Notes under the pieces: generated by a model | What the model was told of the DNA's origin: nothing | Seen by the model: only the letters and a program-made list of their open reading frames with translations | The model's database searches: none | DNA from: Rhizomys pruinosus | Lineage: Eukaryota > Chordata > Mammalia > Rodentia > Spalacidae | Direction of reading: 5' to 3' | Length of the DNA stretch: 64,000 nt | Assembly: GCA_009823505.1 (NCBI GenBank) | Contig: VZQC01000601.1 | Coordinates: forward strand, 52,236 to 116,235 | Program-made: the position numbers and the translations under genes | Part shown: positions 35,321 to 45,460 of the stretch, in pieces | How the letters are laid out: each line of letters opens with the position of its first letter | Numbering within the stretch: position 1 is the first letter of the stretch

Positions 35321-35640
35321 CATCAGATTTCTGATCCTAGGACATATAGAATCTAGGGGGTGTGACTCGAAGGCCTACCAAGTACCCACTAGGATTTCCC
35401 AAAGACCTGCTAGATCCCTTAATAATGGGGTACACAAACCTACTAGTAGGAGGGACAACAAACTGCCTGTGTGACCATTTACATGTTGGTGTGAATTGAA
35501 TTACTGGATTTTCCAGTTAGCAAGGGGAGATGGGAGATAGCCAAGCAGGTTCTGAACCTTGGAAAAGAAGAGGGGAAAGTAAGCAGTATACAGTTTCCAA
35601 TGTTTTCTCAGACAGAACTTATCTCTTCCTTTATAGACTC

Positions 35641-35962
35641 TGCCATGGACTGCCTGCTAAATGCACACATTGAAATCCCCAGACCCAATATGATGGTGTT
35701 GGGTGGGGTGCTTGGGGCACCCTCATGAGTAGGATTAGCCCCTCCCTTGCGAAGGGGGTGCAGGTAGTTTTCTTGCCCGCTTTCTACTATGTGGAAACAG
35801 CAACAAGCCAGCAGTCTGCAACCTGGCCATGGGCTTTCCCCATATCACTGCCCTGCTGGAGCCCGTATCTCAGATTTCCAATCCTCAGAGCTGGGAGGGA
35901 CGAATGTGTGTGGTTTATAAACCACCCAGTCTCTGGCATTTTGTCATAGAAAACCTAAGACA
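35641..35962 (+). mobile_element. MLT1-type MaLR LTR
   Basis: 'tgccatggactgcctgctaa', 'accctcatgagtaggattag', 'aaaccacccagtctctggca' and terminus 'gtcatagaaaacctaagaca' follow the MLT1 layout. Confidence 0.75.
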
Positions 35963-36591
35963 GGCTATATTTTAAAGAGTTTTGGTTATGAAACAAAACA
36001 GATGCTCATACTTGCTTGAAATGATGTATCGTTTTCCAGGATCAGAAATGCTAAAAGCTCTTCAGCTTCCTCTAGGGACCAGTTAGGATGAGAGCTCATG
36101 CCTGGCATTTTCTGGGCTGAGCATGCATTACTGCCAGGGGCTGCCTTGGACCCAGAAGAGCAGCTGGTACAGGTCAGAGGCGAGAGGATACACAGGAGGG
36201 GTGAAGTCATGTACAGGGGAGGGGCAGAGTACAGGACAGGGATGGGTCAGCTGTATTCCTGGCTGGCTCTGAGACTCAGTCATATCTCTTCTTTCTGGAA
36301 CTTTGACATCTGGAGTCCTGTCCCTGGACTGTCCTTCCCAGGGCAGCTAATTTCTAGGGGTTGGAACAAGACTTTCATATGTGAAAGTGCCAGTCCAGGC
36401 CCATCCGCTAGCTACCTCCTCTGCCCTCATCATCCCAGGGTCAAATAGAACTCGATCTGGGACAGCAATACATCCAGACTCCTGAACCATTCTATCAGAG
36501 TCTGAAGCCTGCTACCCAACTGCATTTCCTCCCTCACGGGGTCTCCACTTCTCCTCCCCTCAGCCACCACGAAGGCAGCTGTCCACTCGGA

Positions 36592-36675
36592 TCTTGTGCT
36601 CCTGTCCCTGACACTCCCACCAGGTCCCTGTGTAGACCTTGTGCTCCTGTCCCTGACACTCCCACCAGGTTCCTG
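36592..36675. repeat. 45-bp tandem duplication
   Basis: cttgtgctcctgtccctgac and following bases recur with a 45-bp offset (36593 and 36638), immediately left of the foldback at 36678. Confidence 0.9.
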
Positions 36676-36677
36676 AC

Positions 36678-36729
36678 ACTCCAGTTCCAGGAGATCCAAC
36701 CGCCTGGTTGGATCTCCTGGAACTGGAGT
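36678..36729. repeat. Perfect 24-bp inverted repeat with 4-bp loop
   Basis: Arms 36678-36701 and 36706-36729 are exact reverse complements around gcct. The right arm is the truncated inner end of a reverse B2 (36706-36830), so the left arm is an inverted copy of that B2 end. Confidence 0.97.
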
Positions 36730-36830
36730 CATGGAGGGTCATTAGCTGCCATGTGGGTGCTGTGAATTGAACCCAGGTCCTCCGCAAGAGCAGCCAGTGT
36801 TCTTAACCACTGAGCCATCTCTCCAGCCCC
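36706..36830 (-). mobile_element. B2 SINE, reverse, truncated
   Basis: From 'ctcctggaactggagtcatg' to 'gccatctctccagcccc'. Lacks the B2 3' half and begins at the foldback. Confidence 0.9.
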
Positions 36831-36857
36831 TTTAGTCTCTTTTTAAGAATATAGGCT

Positions 36858-36955
36858 AGCTGGGTGTGGTGATGTATGTCTTTAATTCCAGCACTGGGGA
36901 GACAGAGGCAAGTGGATTTCTGTGAGTTCAAGGCCAGCCTGGTCTACATTGTGAG
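36858..36955 (+). mobile_element. B1 SINE, 3' truncated
   Basis: agctgggtgtggtgatgtat to 'ctggtctacattgtgag'. The right quarter is missing. Confidence 0.88.
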
Positions 36956-37200
36956 GTGCTGGTTAAAACATGCTCAAGTAGATTTTGAAAGCAAATTTAT
37001 GGCTTTTCCAGCTGAAATAGTGGCTAGAAGACACTGTTGATGTGTGACCCAGAACAACTGGGGAGAATGTTCATTCACACATGTGGTCTTTGCCCTGTTT
37101 TATGAATCTTATTTTTAACCCTTGGTTAGTAAAAAAAAAAGGACAAGTATTTTAATCTTAAAAGTGGAAATGAAATTTATTTTTTATTTATTTATTTATT

Positions 37201-37293
37201 TTTGGTATTTTTGAGACAGGGTTTCCCTGTAGCCCCAGCTGTCCTGGAACTCACTCTGTAGACCAGGCTGGCCTTGAACTCACAAAGATCCAC
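37201..37293 (-). mobile_element. B1 SINE, reverse, cut at 'gatccacc'
   Basis: Reverse B1 with a (TTTA)n tail stops abruptly at the start of the 196-bp duplicate (37294). Confidence 0.9.
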
Positions 37294-37524
37294 CCCTCAA
37301 GATGTAACTTGAAAGCCACCCTAGTGGGATATAAGCTAGTGCTGAAGACAACTGCAGAACCCCCTTTAGCAGCCCGACCCACACTCGGGTGTGTCTTTCT
37401 GTAACTTCCTTGACAAGCCCACACTCAGCTGAGTCTAACATTCTTTCCTTGAGCGCCTCTATTTAACCCTCATGCTTAAGCCTATATTAACATATCTTTT
37501 TTTTTTTTTTTTTTTTTTTTTTTT
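37294..37524 (+). repeat. Near-identical duplicate of 40035-40267, copy 1
   Basis: 196 bp (37294-37489) are identical by eye to 40035-40230 and are followed in both places by a long T-run. In copy 2 the T-run belongs to a B1 inserted there; in copy 1 the B1 body is missing behind the T-run. Confidence 0.92.
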
Positions 37525-38156
37525 GTTGTCTTTCCCTCCCCCAGCTCCCCAGCTCCACTCTGCAGCTGGTCCTCATCTGCTCCCTTAGAGTAAATGAGCT
37601 GGGGCTCAGCCACACGTGCAGAGCCCCGGAGCTGCCGGGACCAGCCTTTGCCTGGCCCCTGACAAACAGCCAACTGCTGCAGCTGGCCATGGGTAGGATT
37701 CATTTTCAGGTCAGATCTGTTTGCTTGTCAGCTCACTTGGCCTGCTCTGTACTCCTCACAGGGCGAGGCTGGGAACAACTGGCACTTGCTGAAAGAAATG
37801 GAATGTAAGTACGAGATCAGGCCGTGCCCTTCTCTAAGTTATTCCAGTGTGAAGAAACACTGGTTCTTCACATGGTGTCTTGCCCTGAGAGATTATTTTA
37901 CACGTTGCTTTTGACTCTATTCTGAGGAAGGAGGATGGCTGGGCTCCTGGATGGACTCACATATGGTACCATCTGTCTGGTTACTTTGTCTTGGGAGTAG
38001 AAAGGGTGCTGACCTATAAATTTATCACAGTGAATTGAGACTGTAGGTGTGTATTAAAGCGATGTCAGGGAAACAAAGCCCCATAACTTCTCGGACACAC
38101 CACACCCTTGCTTAGACTCCATGAGTGGTGGGCACCTGTGATGGCAGCAACAGCAC

Positions 38157-38222
38157 ACTGATACTCAGCGTACGTACCCAGGGACCGAAAGGCAGAGGAC
38201 TTCTGACTGTCCCCTGGGCCTT
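38157..38222 (+). repeat. Single relative of the 35-bp minisatellite unit and its flank
   Basis: 'cactgatactcagcgtacgt' and 'gggaccgaaaggcagaggac' parallel 'tctgatactcggtgtgctgt' and 'gggaccaatagacagaggac' at the left edge of the array at 39507. Confidence 0.6.
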
Positions 38223-39259
38223 CAGCTCAGTCCCGTCCTCTGCTAAATGCAGCCTACTTGACCGTGGTCTACCTATGCTGCTGGCCTGCTTGAAGTAGGA
38301 CCTGCTGTTGCCAGGGCAGGGCCTAGGCAGCTCTTCTGTGACTGCAGCTGACTGTATTCTTGCTCTCAACCCTGACTCTCCTGCAACACGATCTTTGCAG
38401 CTTCTGGTGATGTTCGGGTTTGCTTTCTTGTAATTAGTCTCTATGGGATTTCTATCAGTTCACGTCTGCAGCCTTTTGAACTCTTCTGCAGCCTCTAACT
38501 TGTATTCATTCTGTAAATCACACACATAGAACAGCTATATTTACTGTGTGTTATGGTCTGTGTGATAGGAGAGTAAATATTAGTAATTAAGATAGGAATA
38601 TAAGAATATGCATTTACCTCAGCGAGATTAGCAAGGTAGTTGGGAGTAGCTGGCAAGTCACTGCCATTGAAACCAGCGTAACTTGTGAATTTATTATTTA
38701 ATAAAGTCTGACATTGTCAAAAGACACAAAAGTGTCTAGATTTCTGGCAAAAGGTGCTCTCTAAAGTAAGCCTGGAATACTTTGGTCAGTTTAGATGCCT
38801 TTTGCCTATGCATCTGAACCCAGCTTCCCTGGTAAGGTGAGGATGTGTTCAAGAGACTGGGTGAGCTCTTCTCATGAGCAGTCACATGCGTCCCGTGTAG
38901 ATGCAGCCTTCCCACCCCGTTGTAACCTGTCTAGGAATGAAGGGGTCATGGTAACTAGGACCCAGCTCTTAGTTTTTCACATATGGTCTCTTTTTAGAAC
39001 CCCCTCCCCCCCCACAGCGCTCTGACTCCCTTCACTTGCTGTGTATGCTAGAGTAGTGGGCACAGTGATAAAGATGGGGCGTCCATGGCGGCAAACCCCG
39101 GTCATTTCAACTCTATTTTTCAAAGTCTTGCTTTTGCCATATAATGATTACATGTATTTGTCGGGTACGGTGTGCTGTTTTGATACACAAATACATTAAG
39201 AATTGGAGCTATTTAATTTCTAATTCTTTGGAAATATAGCACAGCTCGTAAGGATTTAG

Positions 39260-39272
39260 TGCCATCTGCTGG
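39260..39272 (-). promoter_or_regulatory. CTCF-core-like motif
   Basis: tgccatctgctgg fits the reverse complement of the CTCF core consensus (CCASYAGRKGGCA). Single motif match only; occupancy is unknown. Confidence 0.35.
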
Positions 39273-39506
39273 CCACAGGTGCTCTGAGGGCATGCAGACC
39301 CGCCAAGGCAAGTTTTTCTTCAGGAACAAGGTCTCTTGGTGTGGGTTGCTTGCCCAGGCCTGGGGACATTTTGGACACACCAGACTAGGCAAGGAAAGGG
39401 AGAAACTCCATCACCTTGACTCCATCAACAGGTAGGTACCCCACAGTGAGCTGGCAAAGGCCCCCACAGACCTGTCATCTGATACTCGGTGTGCTGTGGG
39501 CATCAG

Positions 39507-39752
39507 GGACCAATAGACAGAGGACTTCCTACTGTCCTCGAGGACCAATAGACAGAGGACTTCCTACTGTCCTCGAGGACCAAGAGACAGAGGACTTCCT
39601 ACTGTCCTCGAGGACCAATAGACAGAGGACTTCCTACTGTCCTCGAGGACCAATAGACAGAGGACTTCCTACTGTCCTCGAGGACCAATAGACAGAGGAC
39701 TTCTACTATCCTCGAGGACCAAGAGACAGAGAACTTCCTACTGTCCTTGAGG
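39507..39752. repeat. 35-bp minisatellite, 7 units
   Basis: The unit gaccaatagacagaggactt + cctactgtcctcgag starts at 39508, 39543, 39578, 39613, 39648, 39683 and 39717. Units 3 and 7 have 'caagag', and unit 6 lacks one base. Each unit holds a CTCGAG. Confidence 0.97.
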
Positions 39753-40034
39753 CTTTCCATTTACCTACTTCTGAAATCTCTCACAACTTTGTGGTAGCTT
39801 AAAAAATATTTTATGAAGCTATGAATGACCAACTTCTCCAAACCTTTCTCCCTTTCTGAGCCATGAACCTACAGTTTTCTAGGAACCTCTGCAGAAGCCC
39901 CATTTCACAGAAGGGGCCTGTGCTAAGTCGCTCCTGCAGCCCTAACAGTTCCTGGCTTCACCTTGTCCCATTACGACACCATCCACAGCATCATCTCACT
40001 GAAAGACAGGAAGAAGACAAAGCCTTCCTAGCCA

Positions 40035-40235
40035 CCCTCAAGATGTAACTTGAAAGCCACCCTAGTGGGATATAAGCTAGTGCTGAAGACAACTGCAGAA
40101 CCCCCTTTAGCAGCCCGACCCACACTCGGGTGTGTCTTTCTGTAACTTCCTTGACAAGCCCACACTCAGCTGAGTCTAACATTCTTTCCTTGAGCGCCTC
40201 TATTTAACCCTCATGCTTAAGCCTATATTACAATA

Positions 40236-40268
<33 letters not shown>

Positions 40269-40490
40269 TCTTTTCGAGACAGGGTCTCCTTGTAGCCCCA
40301 GCTGTCCTGGAACTCACTCTGTAGACCAGGCTGGCCTTGAACTCACAAAGATCCACCTGCCTCTGCCTCTCAATACAATATCTTTAATAAAACTGACTCT
40401 GCTTTATCATAAACCATTTAGTCCTGAAATTAGTTTGAGAGTTGAAGCCTATAAATCCTGGTTTGGACCGAGTGGAGGTCACTAAATGTC
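40035..40490 (+). mobile_element. LTR of unidentified ERV family, split by a B1 (copy 2 of duplicate)
   Basis: Promoter-like and U3-like sequence with 'gcctctatttaaccctcatg' (TATA-like), then after the B1 'aataaaactgactctgcttt' and a U5-like end. The first 196 bp equal 37294-37489. Edges are approximate. Confidence 0.55.
40241..40373 (-). mobile_element. B1 SINE, reverse, with 12-bp target duplication
   Basis: T-run followed by 'gtcttttcgagacagggtct' to 'ctgcctctgcctctcaa'. tacaatatcttt flanks it at 40229-40240 and 40374-40385. The right end of the B1 is shortened. Confidence 0.92.
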
Positions 40491-40922
40491 TAGGAGAATG
40501 CTGGCTGCTGAGGGTGGCAGTGTGGAACTTTGTCTCTGTCCCCTCACCTGGTGACACTAAAACCCTCAGGAATCCAAAAACCTCTAGGAAGCCTCATTTT
40601 CAGGGGAGGACTTCCTGAATGTTCTCAGAATAGTGACTGTAGGAAGGTATCTGGAGAGGTCTGACCTCTGCCTAGGGCAGAGCACATAGTAGACTGGAAT
40701 TCTCATGTAGACAAGAACTCAGTGAGTGCTAAGGCCCCTAGATGGGAGGACGCCCTATATATACCACAGCACATGCTCAATGCTACCGGACAGTCTCTGT
40801 GACACAGATGAAGGGACCCATCTCTTCCTGGGGCATTGGGCAGGGGTTAATTATTGTTAATGCACTGTTAAACACTGTCAAAATCACTATTAGTGCTATA
40901 TCAAGTTCTTTAAAAATATTTT

Positions 40923-40926
40923 ATTA

Positions 40927-40961
<35 letters not shown>

Positions 40962-41206
40962 TGTTGTTGCTGAGACAGGGTCTCCCTATAGCCCCAGCTG
41001 GCCTGGAACTCACTCTGTAGATCAGGCTGGCCTTGAACTCACAGAGATCTGCCTGCCTCTGCCTCCTGAGTGCTAGGATTAAAGGCAAGTGCCACCATGC
41101 CTGGCTTAAAGGTGGTTCTTAGCTGCCAGGTGGGTGCTGGGAATCAAACCAGGTTCTCTGCAAGAGCAGTTGGCACTCTTAACTACTGAGCCATCTCTCC
41201 AGTCCC
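40923..41206 (-). mobile_element. B2-B1 fusion SINE, copy 2, reverse, with target duplication
   Basis: (TTA)n tail complement (to 40961), reverse B1 (about 40971-41106), then directly the reversed B2 head (about 41107-41206). The junction reads 'catgcctggcttaaaggtgg'. aaaatatttt flanks the whole composite (40913-40922 and 41207-41216): it landed in the A-rich tail of the B2 at 41207. Confidence 0.9.
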
Positions 41207-41424
41207 AAAATATTTTTATTTTTATGTGTGTGAGTGCATTGCCTGGATGTGTGTAGCACACTCATGTTGTGCAGTGCCCACAGAGGTCAGAGGAGGGTGT
41301 CAGAGTCCCTGGAGCTGGAGGTACAGACGGTTGGTACAGCCATGTGAGCGCTGGGAATTAAACCCGGGTCCTGTGCAAGAAGAGCAGCCAGTGCTCTTAA
41401 CTGCTGGGCCATCTTTCTAGCCCC
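41207..41424 (-). mobile_element. B2 SINE, reverse
   Basis: 'gtgtgtgagtgcattgcctg', 'gggaattaaacccgggtcct' and end 'ggccatctttctagcccct'. Confidence 0.93.
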
Positions 41425-41814
41425 TAATATCAACTTCTTATTGTAAGGAGTCCAGGTGTTTATTTTCTGTAACTAAGCAAACAAGCCTGGGGGTGGGGGA
41501 ACAGAGCAATTTGACACCCCTATTGACAGCTGTGGACTCTTCTCTGGAGTGCTGGCTGCCTTGAGCAGAGGACTGCCAGTCAAGCGGCGGCTAGAATGCC
41601 GTTGTGCCAGCACCGCTGTTCTGAGTACTCCATGGAGGCTTTGGGGAAGGAACACAACACGTGCAGCTGCTTTTTCCTAAAGTACTCTGGGCTCCTGAAG
41701 GAGTGGCCGAGCCATAAACCTTTCAAACAGTCTGAACTGGGATCTTTGCCTTTGGGAGACTCGGTGGATTCTTAATGATCCTTTTCTACCCAGGCCAGAG
41801 GGTAGTCACAGAGT

Positions 41815-42060
41815 ACTGTGACTGGGGCAAAAGAGACAGCTCCACAGTTAGTGTACACACAGTCCTCCATTTGCATGAAGGTGGACTGTAACTGGTGCAA
41901 ATCCCCTTTTCTGGCTTCATAAGCAGGCTACTTGGTTCACCCTGTGAGCTGGCTGGGAGACACCCTCCTCTACTCCCCACACCCTGTTTCAACATTGCGC
42001 CTAATAAAATGTTTCTTTCCAGTGATTTTTGCCCACTTTTGTTATCAGTCATTCACAGAA
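41815..42060 (+). mobile_element. LTR-like segment followed by GC-rich leader-like sequence
   Basis: Begins TGTGACTGGGGCAAAAGAGA, has AATAAA at 42003-42008 and ends at about CATTCACA (42057). The following GC-rich purine-biased stretch 42070-42420 could be an ERV leader, but no convincing primer binding site is visible. Confidence 0.3.
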
Positions 42061-42891
42061 GGGGCTGACCTGGTAACACAAAGCAGTGGCGGCGGAGGGG
42101 CAAAGTGGTGGGACTGTGGGAATGGCCAGCGGCCTGGAAGCAGCAGAGGCAGCAGCGGCTACAATATTGGGAGGACACAGGAGAATGGGCAGTAGCAGCC
42201 AGGGTAGGAGGGACGTCGGGGTGGGGTGGGGGTGCTGGGCCACTCGACGGGAGAACCAGCTGCAAAATTCCAGCCATTGGCCAGGGAAGGGACAGAAGAA
42301 GAAAAGACTGGGGGGCGGGGGGGGGCGTGTGAAGGGGAGAGGCAGAGCTGAGGCGGAAGCAGGACAGAGAGTTGTAAGGAACCGGAAAACAGATGCTACA
42401 GGCCCTGGTTCCGCAGAGCTGCCAGCCGCAAGCTGCCTAGACTAGACCTGGGTGCAGGAACTGTAAGACTGAGGAGTCCCAGTTCCTAGGCCCTGAATCT
42501 GCAGCGTTAGCTGTTGTCAAGGGCTGGGGAATCCTGGCCACCTAGGTCTACACTAGAGAGCTCTAACACTCCTCACTACAGGATCAAGGGGAGGGATATT
42601 TAAGCCCTGCACAAGGGCTGGCACACTAGAGGGTGCCACCTGCTGCGACTCCTGGTGGCCAGCAGCCACTGTGCACTACTGTAGAAGCTGAGCCTTACTA
42701 AGTCACTCAAGAGCTCCGGAAGAGTGTTTCCTTCTTTACCCATGATTCCTATCTGAGGCACAGCAAAAGACACCAGCCAGCTAATTAAAGATACCAGAGG
42801 AGAAGAAAAGGACATCTCAAGTACAGTGTGGATTCCTGGAGAGACGAATCCTGGGTCTGCTCAGTAAGGCTCTGCCTCCAAGAGTGAGTGC

Positions 42892-43320
42892 TGTGCTTTG
42901 GACGTGGTTTGTTCCCACTAGAACACATATGGACATTTGGCTGCTGGTGCAGACCTGTTGGGCAGTGGAGCCTTGAAGGGGCATCGATGTCTTTCTCCTG
43001 AGACTAGATTAGTTCCCAGGAGACTGGATGTTATAAAATGGGTTAGCTTCTTTGTCTGGCCCCCTGGTTCAAGAGCCTGCTGCCTTACACATCCTGGGCA
43101 GAGCTGAACTGCCACGTGGATGGCAGGCAGGTGATGTGCGTGCTTAGACTTCCAGAACCACGAACCGAAGGAAACCTCTTTCTCCATAACTCACGTAGCC
43201 TCAGTTTCCCCGTTGTAGCGGATCTTTCCATTGTAATTTGGAATAGGTCATTTATTTCGTGTTTTCTATTGCTGTAACATAATACTGGAGATGAAGTAAT
43301 TCATAAAGAAGGAGGTTTGC
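42892..43320. mobile_element. MaLR-related LTR fragments
   Basis: 42892-43230 resembles a plus-strand MT/MLT-type LTR ('tgctttggacgtggtttgtt', 'ccataactcacgtagcctca'). 43257-43320 ('gttttctattgctgtaacat') is a short reverse MaLR end. Both are old. Confidence 0.4.
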
Positions 43321-44339
43321 ATGGCTACCAACATGCTTCTACTTGCTCTTCAATCCCACCTTTCATTTTCTTTCTGCAGTATCTGACATCTTTAGCATCT
43401 AAGCCTTGAACAATTCAAGCCCACAGTTTTATCATTTTGTGATACCTTATGACTTGTAAAACACTACATATATTCTCATTTTATTATTTATAGCTCAGTA
43501 GATCTTATTGGTCCTGTGCGGCTGAGAGGAAAAAGGTTCTAAGTGTTTGAGTGACTTGCCTGGAAGCGAAAGAAATCAAACTGATTCTTTTGATGACCAG
43601 TCCAGGGCCATTTCTGCTCCAGAGAAAACCTTTTCACACAGGCTAAGTGCTTTGTAAAAGCACCGCAGAGAGTCTGGTGGTGTCCTCCATATTTATTTAG
43701 CTTCCATAGACGAGACGGGAGGATGAGCCAGGAGGACACACGCTTTAATAGAGATCTATCACCATCCGTCCTGTCTATACATCACAGGCTGTGTCCAGAG
43801 TGAAGGGCTCAGGAGAAACAGCATGGCTAAAGCAGTCTTACATCAACAAGTGACTCAGGAAACACGGTCTTACATAATGAATGGGATCCAGCTCTGCAGG
43901 AATAGTAGAAGTCACTCACTGGCTCTCAACTTGGGGAGTACAGGTGGGTGGGCCGACGGGGCTGAGCAGCGTTCCTTTCCAACAGGCCACCTCACGCCGT
44001 GGTTACTGGCTCCAGAATGTGTCCTCCTCTAAGAGGCTCCCTGTGCATCCACTGCTTTGCCCCCTGGACCCCTCTGTGGAGATGTCCACATTGAACTTGC
44101 TACTCCCTAAACAATCTGCCTCTGCTCTGCTCCCTCTTCTGGTGAAGTTAGAAATTTGAGCATCAGTACACCGTCACTTCTGTCCACTGGTCTTCCAGCT
44201 CTGCGACTCTGTGGCCTTCTCCTTTGGCTCTTCAACAGTTCTGTCCTCCCTGCCACACTCACCAGCAACCCCTGTACGCCTCTGGAATGCTTCATCTCAT
44301 CTTGGGACTGAGGCCTGGCGTTTCCCAGTTTCCAGGAAT

Positions 44340-44475
44340 ATGAGAAGCTCTTGGGACTGGGCTGGGATGCGATCCAGGACTTCTACTGTGGTGAGACAGC
44401 AAGTTTTTGCTCATTCCAAATAATGCAGTCTCTGGTTTTATACGCTTTTATAGCAGCAAAAACGGACGGCAGTAG
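44340..44475 (+). mobile_element. MLT1-type LTR 3' end
   Basis: 'ccaaataatgcagtctctgg' and 'tatagcagcaaaaacggacg' are the end of an MLT1-type LTR. The 5' part is not delimited. Confidence 0.5.
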
Positions 44476-44578
44476 ATGTGTTTGAATTTACTTTTTAAAA
44501 AGATGTTAATTCTCAACAGTTAAAAATGCATGTTTATGTTAAGTATCTTACACACATGGATATATAACTACTCAAATC

Positions 44579-44885
44579 CAGCTGGAGATATATAACTCAG
44601 TGGTTGAGAGCTAGCCTAGTCTTGCATGTATAACTCAGTGGTCAGGGCTAGCCTAGTCTTGCATGTATAACTCAGTGGTGGAGGCTAGCCTAGTCTTGCA
44701 TGTATAACTCAGTGGTGGAGGCTAGCCTAGTCTTGCATGTATAACTCAGTGATCGAGGCTAGCCTAGTCTTGCATGTATAACTCAGTGGTCGAGTCTAGC
44801 CTAGTCTTGCATGTATAACTCAGTGGTCGAGGCTAGCCTAGTCTTGCATGTTTGAGGCCCTTGTGTTTGGTCCTAAGCACTAAAA
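44579..44885 (+). mobile_element. ID SINE with a 37-bp internal segment repeated 7 times
   Basis: ID elements are tRNA-derived SINEs transcribed by RNA polymerase III from internal A and B boxes. Here the head 'ccagctggagatatataact' leads into seven units of about 37 bp (44591, 44629, 44666, 44703, 44740, 44777, 44814), each starting tataactcagtggtcgaggc. The single ID 3' part, 'gaggcccttgtgtttggtcc' and an A-rich end, follows. Each unit carries the A-box-like TAACTCAGTGG; only one B-box-like site remains at the right end. Confidence 0.88.
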
Positions 44886-45326
44886 TAAACCAGTGAACAC
44901 TTTTAAATTTAAGGGTGATGGAAATCTGGTAGCTGTGCAGTATGTTTGGATCATAAATGTCCCTCTAGGGCCCATGGTGGACCCCGGGGTGGTGCCAGTA
45001 GGTTTGGTAGAAACTTGAGGAGGCGAGTCATTGTTACATTTGTTTTAATAGGAGAGGCAAAAGAAAAGTGAAATACATCTTTTTGTTATCAAAATGTTGG
45101 AAGGTCTCTGAGGTGACTCAGTACTAGATTAAAGTAATTACTGCCTCTTGCTAGCATTGGAAGCTGCCATCCCTGGAAGAGTATTTTACTAGGCAGCAAT
45201 AGCTGGCTTCCCTCTTTCTCTTTCAAAATGCAGAGTGACTGTGAAGAATACTGAGCTAAATCAAGACCTGCTGCTTCCCTGGGGAGGGAGTGGTCATCAG
45301 TGCTGGCTTGCGAAGGCCTGGGTCAA

Positions 45327-45460
45327 AACAAACAAACAAACAAACAATCCCAAGCCTGGTGTTGTGGCACACACCTTTAGTCTCAGCACCAGGGAACCAG
45401 AGGCAGATGGATCTTGGTGAGTTCAAGGCCAGCCTGGGCTACATAAACAAAAATGAAAAC
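45327..45460 (+). mobile_element. B1 SINE, 3' truncated, behind (AAAC)n
   Basis: (AAAC)n at 45327-45347, then 'ccaagcctggtgttgtggca' to 'ccagcctgggctacataaac'. Confidence 0.85.

Noticed and set aside
42070..42445. CpG island or exon in the GC-rich purine-biased stretch
   Set aside because: Overlapping frames in several phases with low-complexity composition, modest CpG content and no splice pair. An ERV leader is equally possible, so no gene is called.
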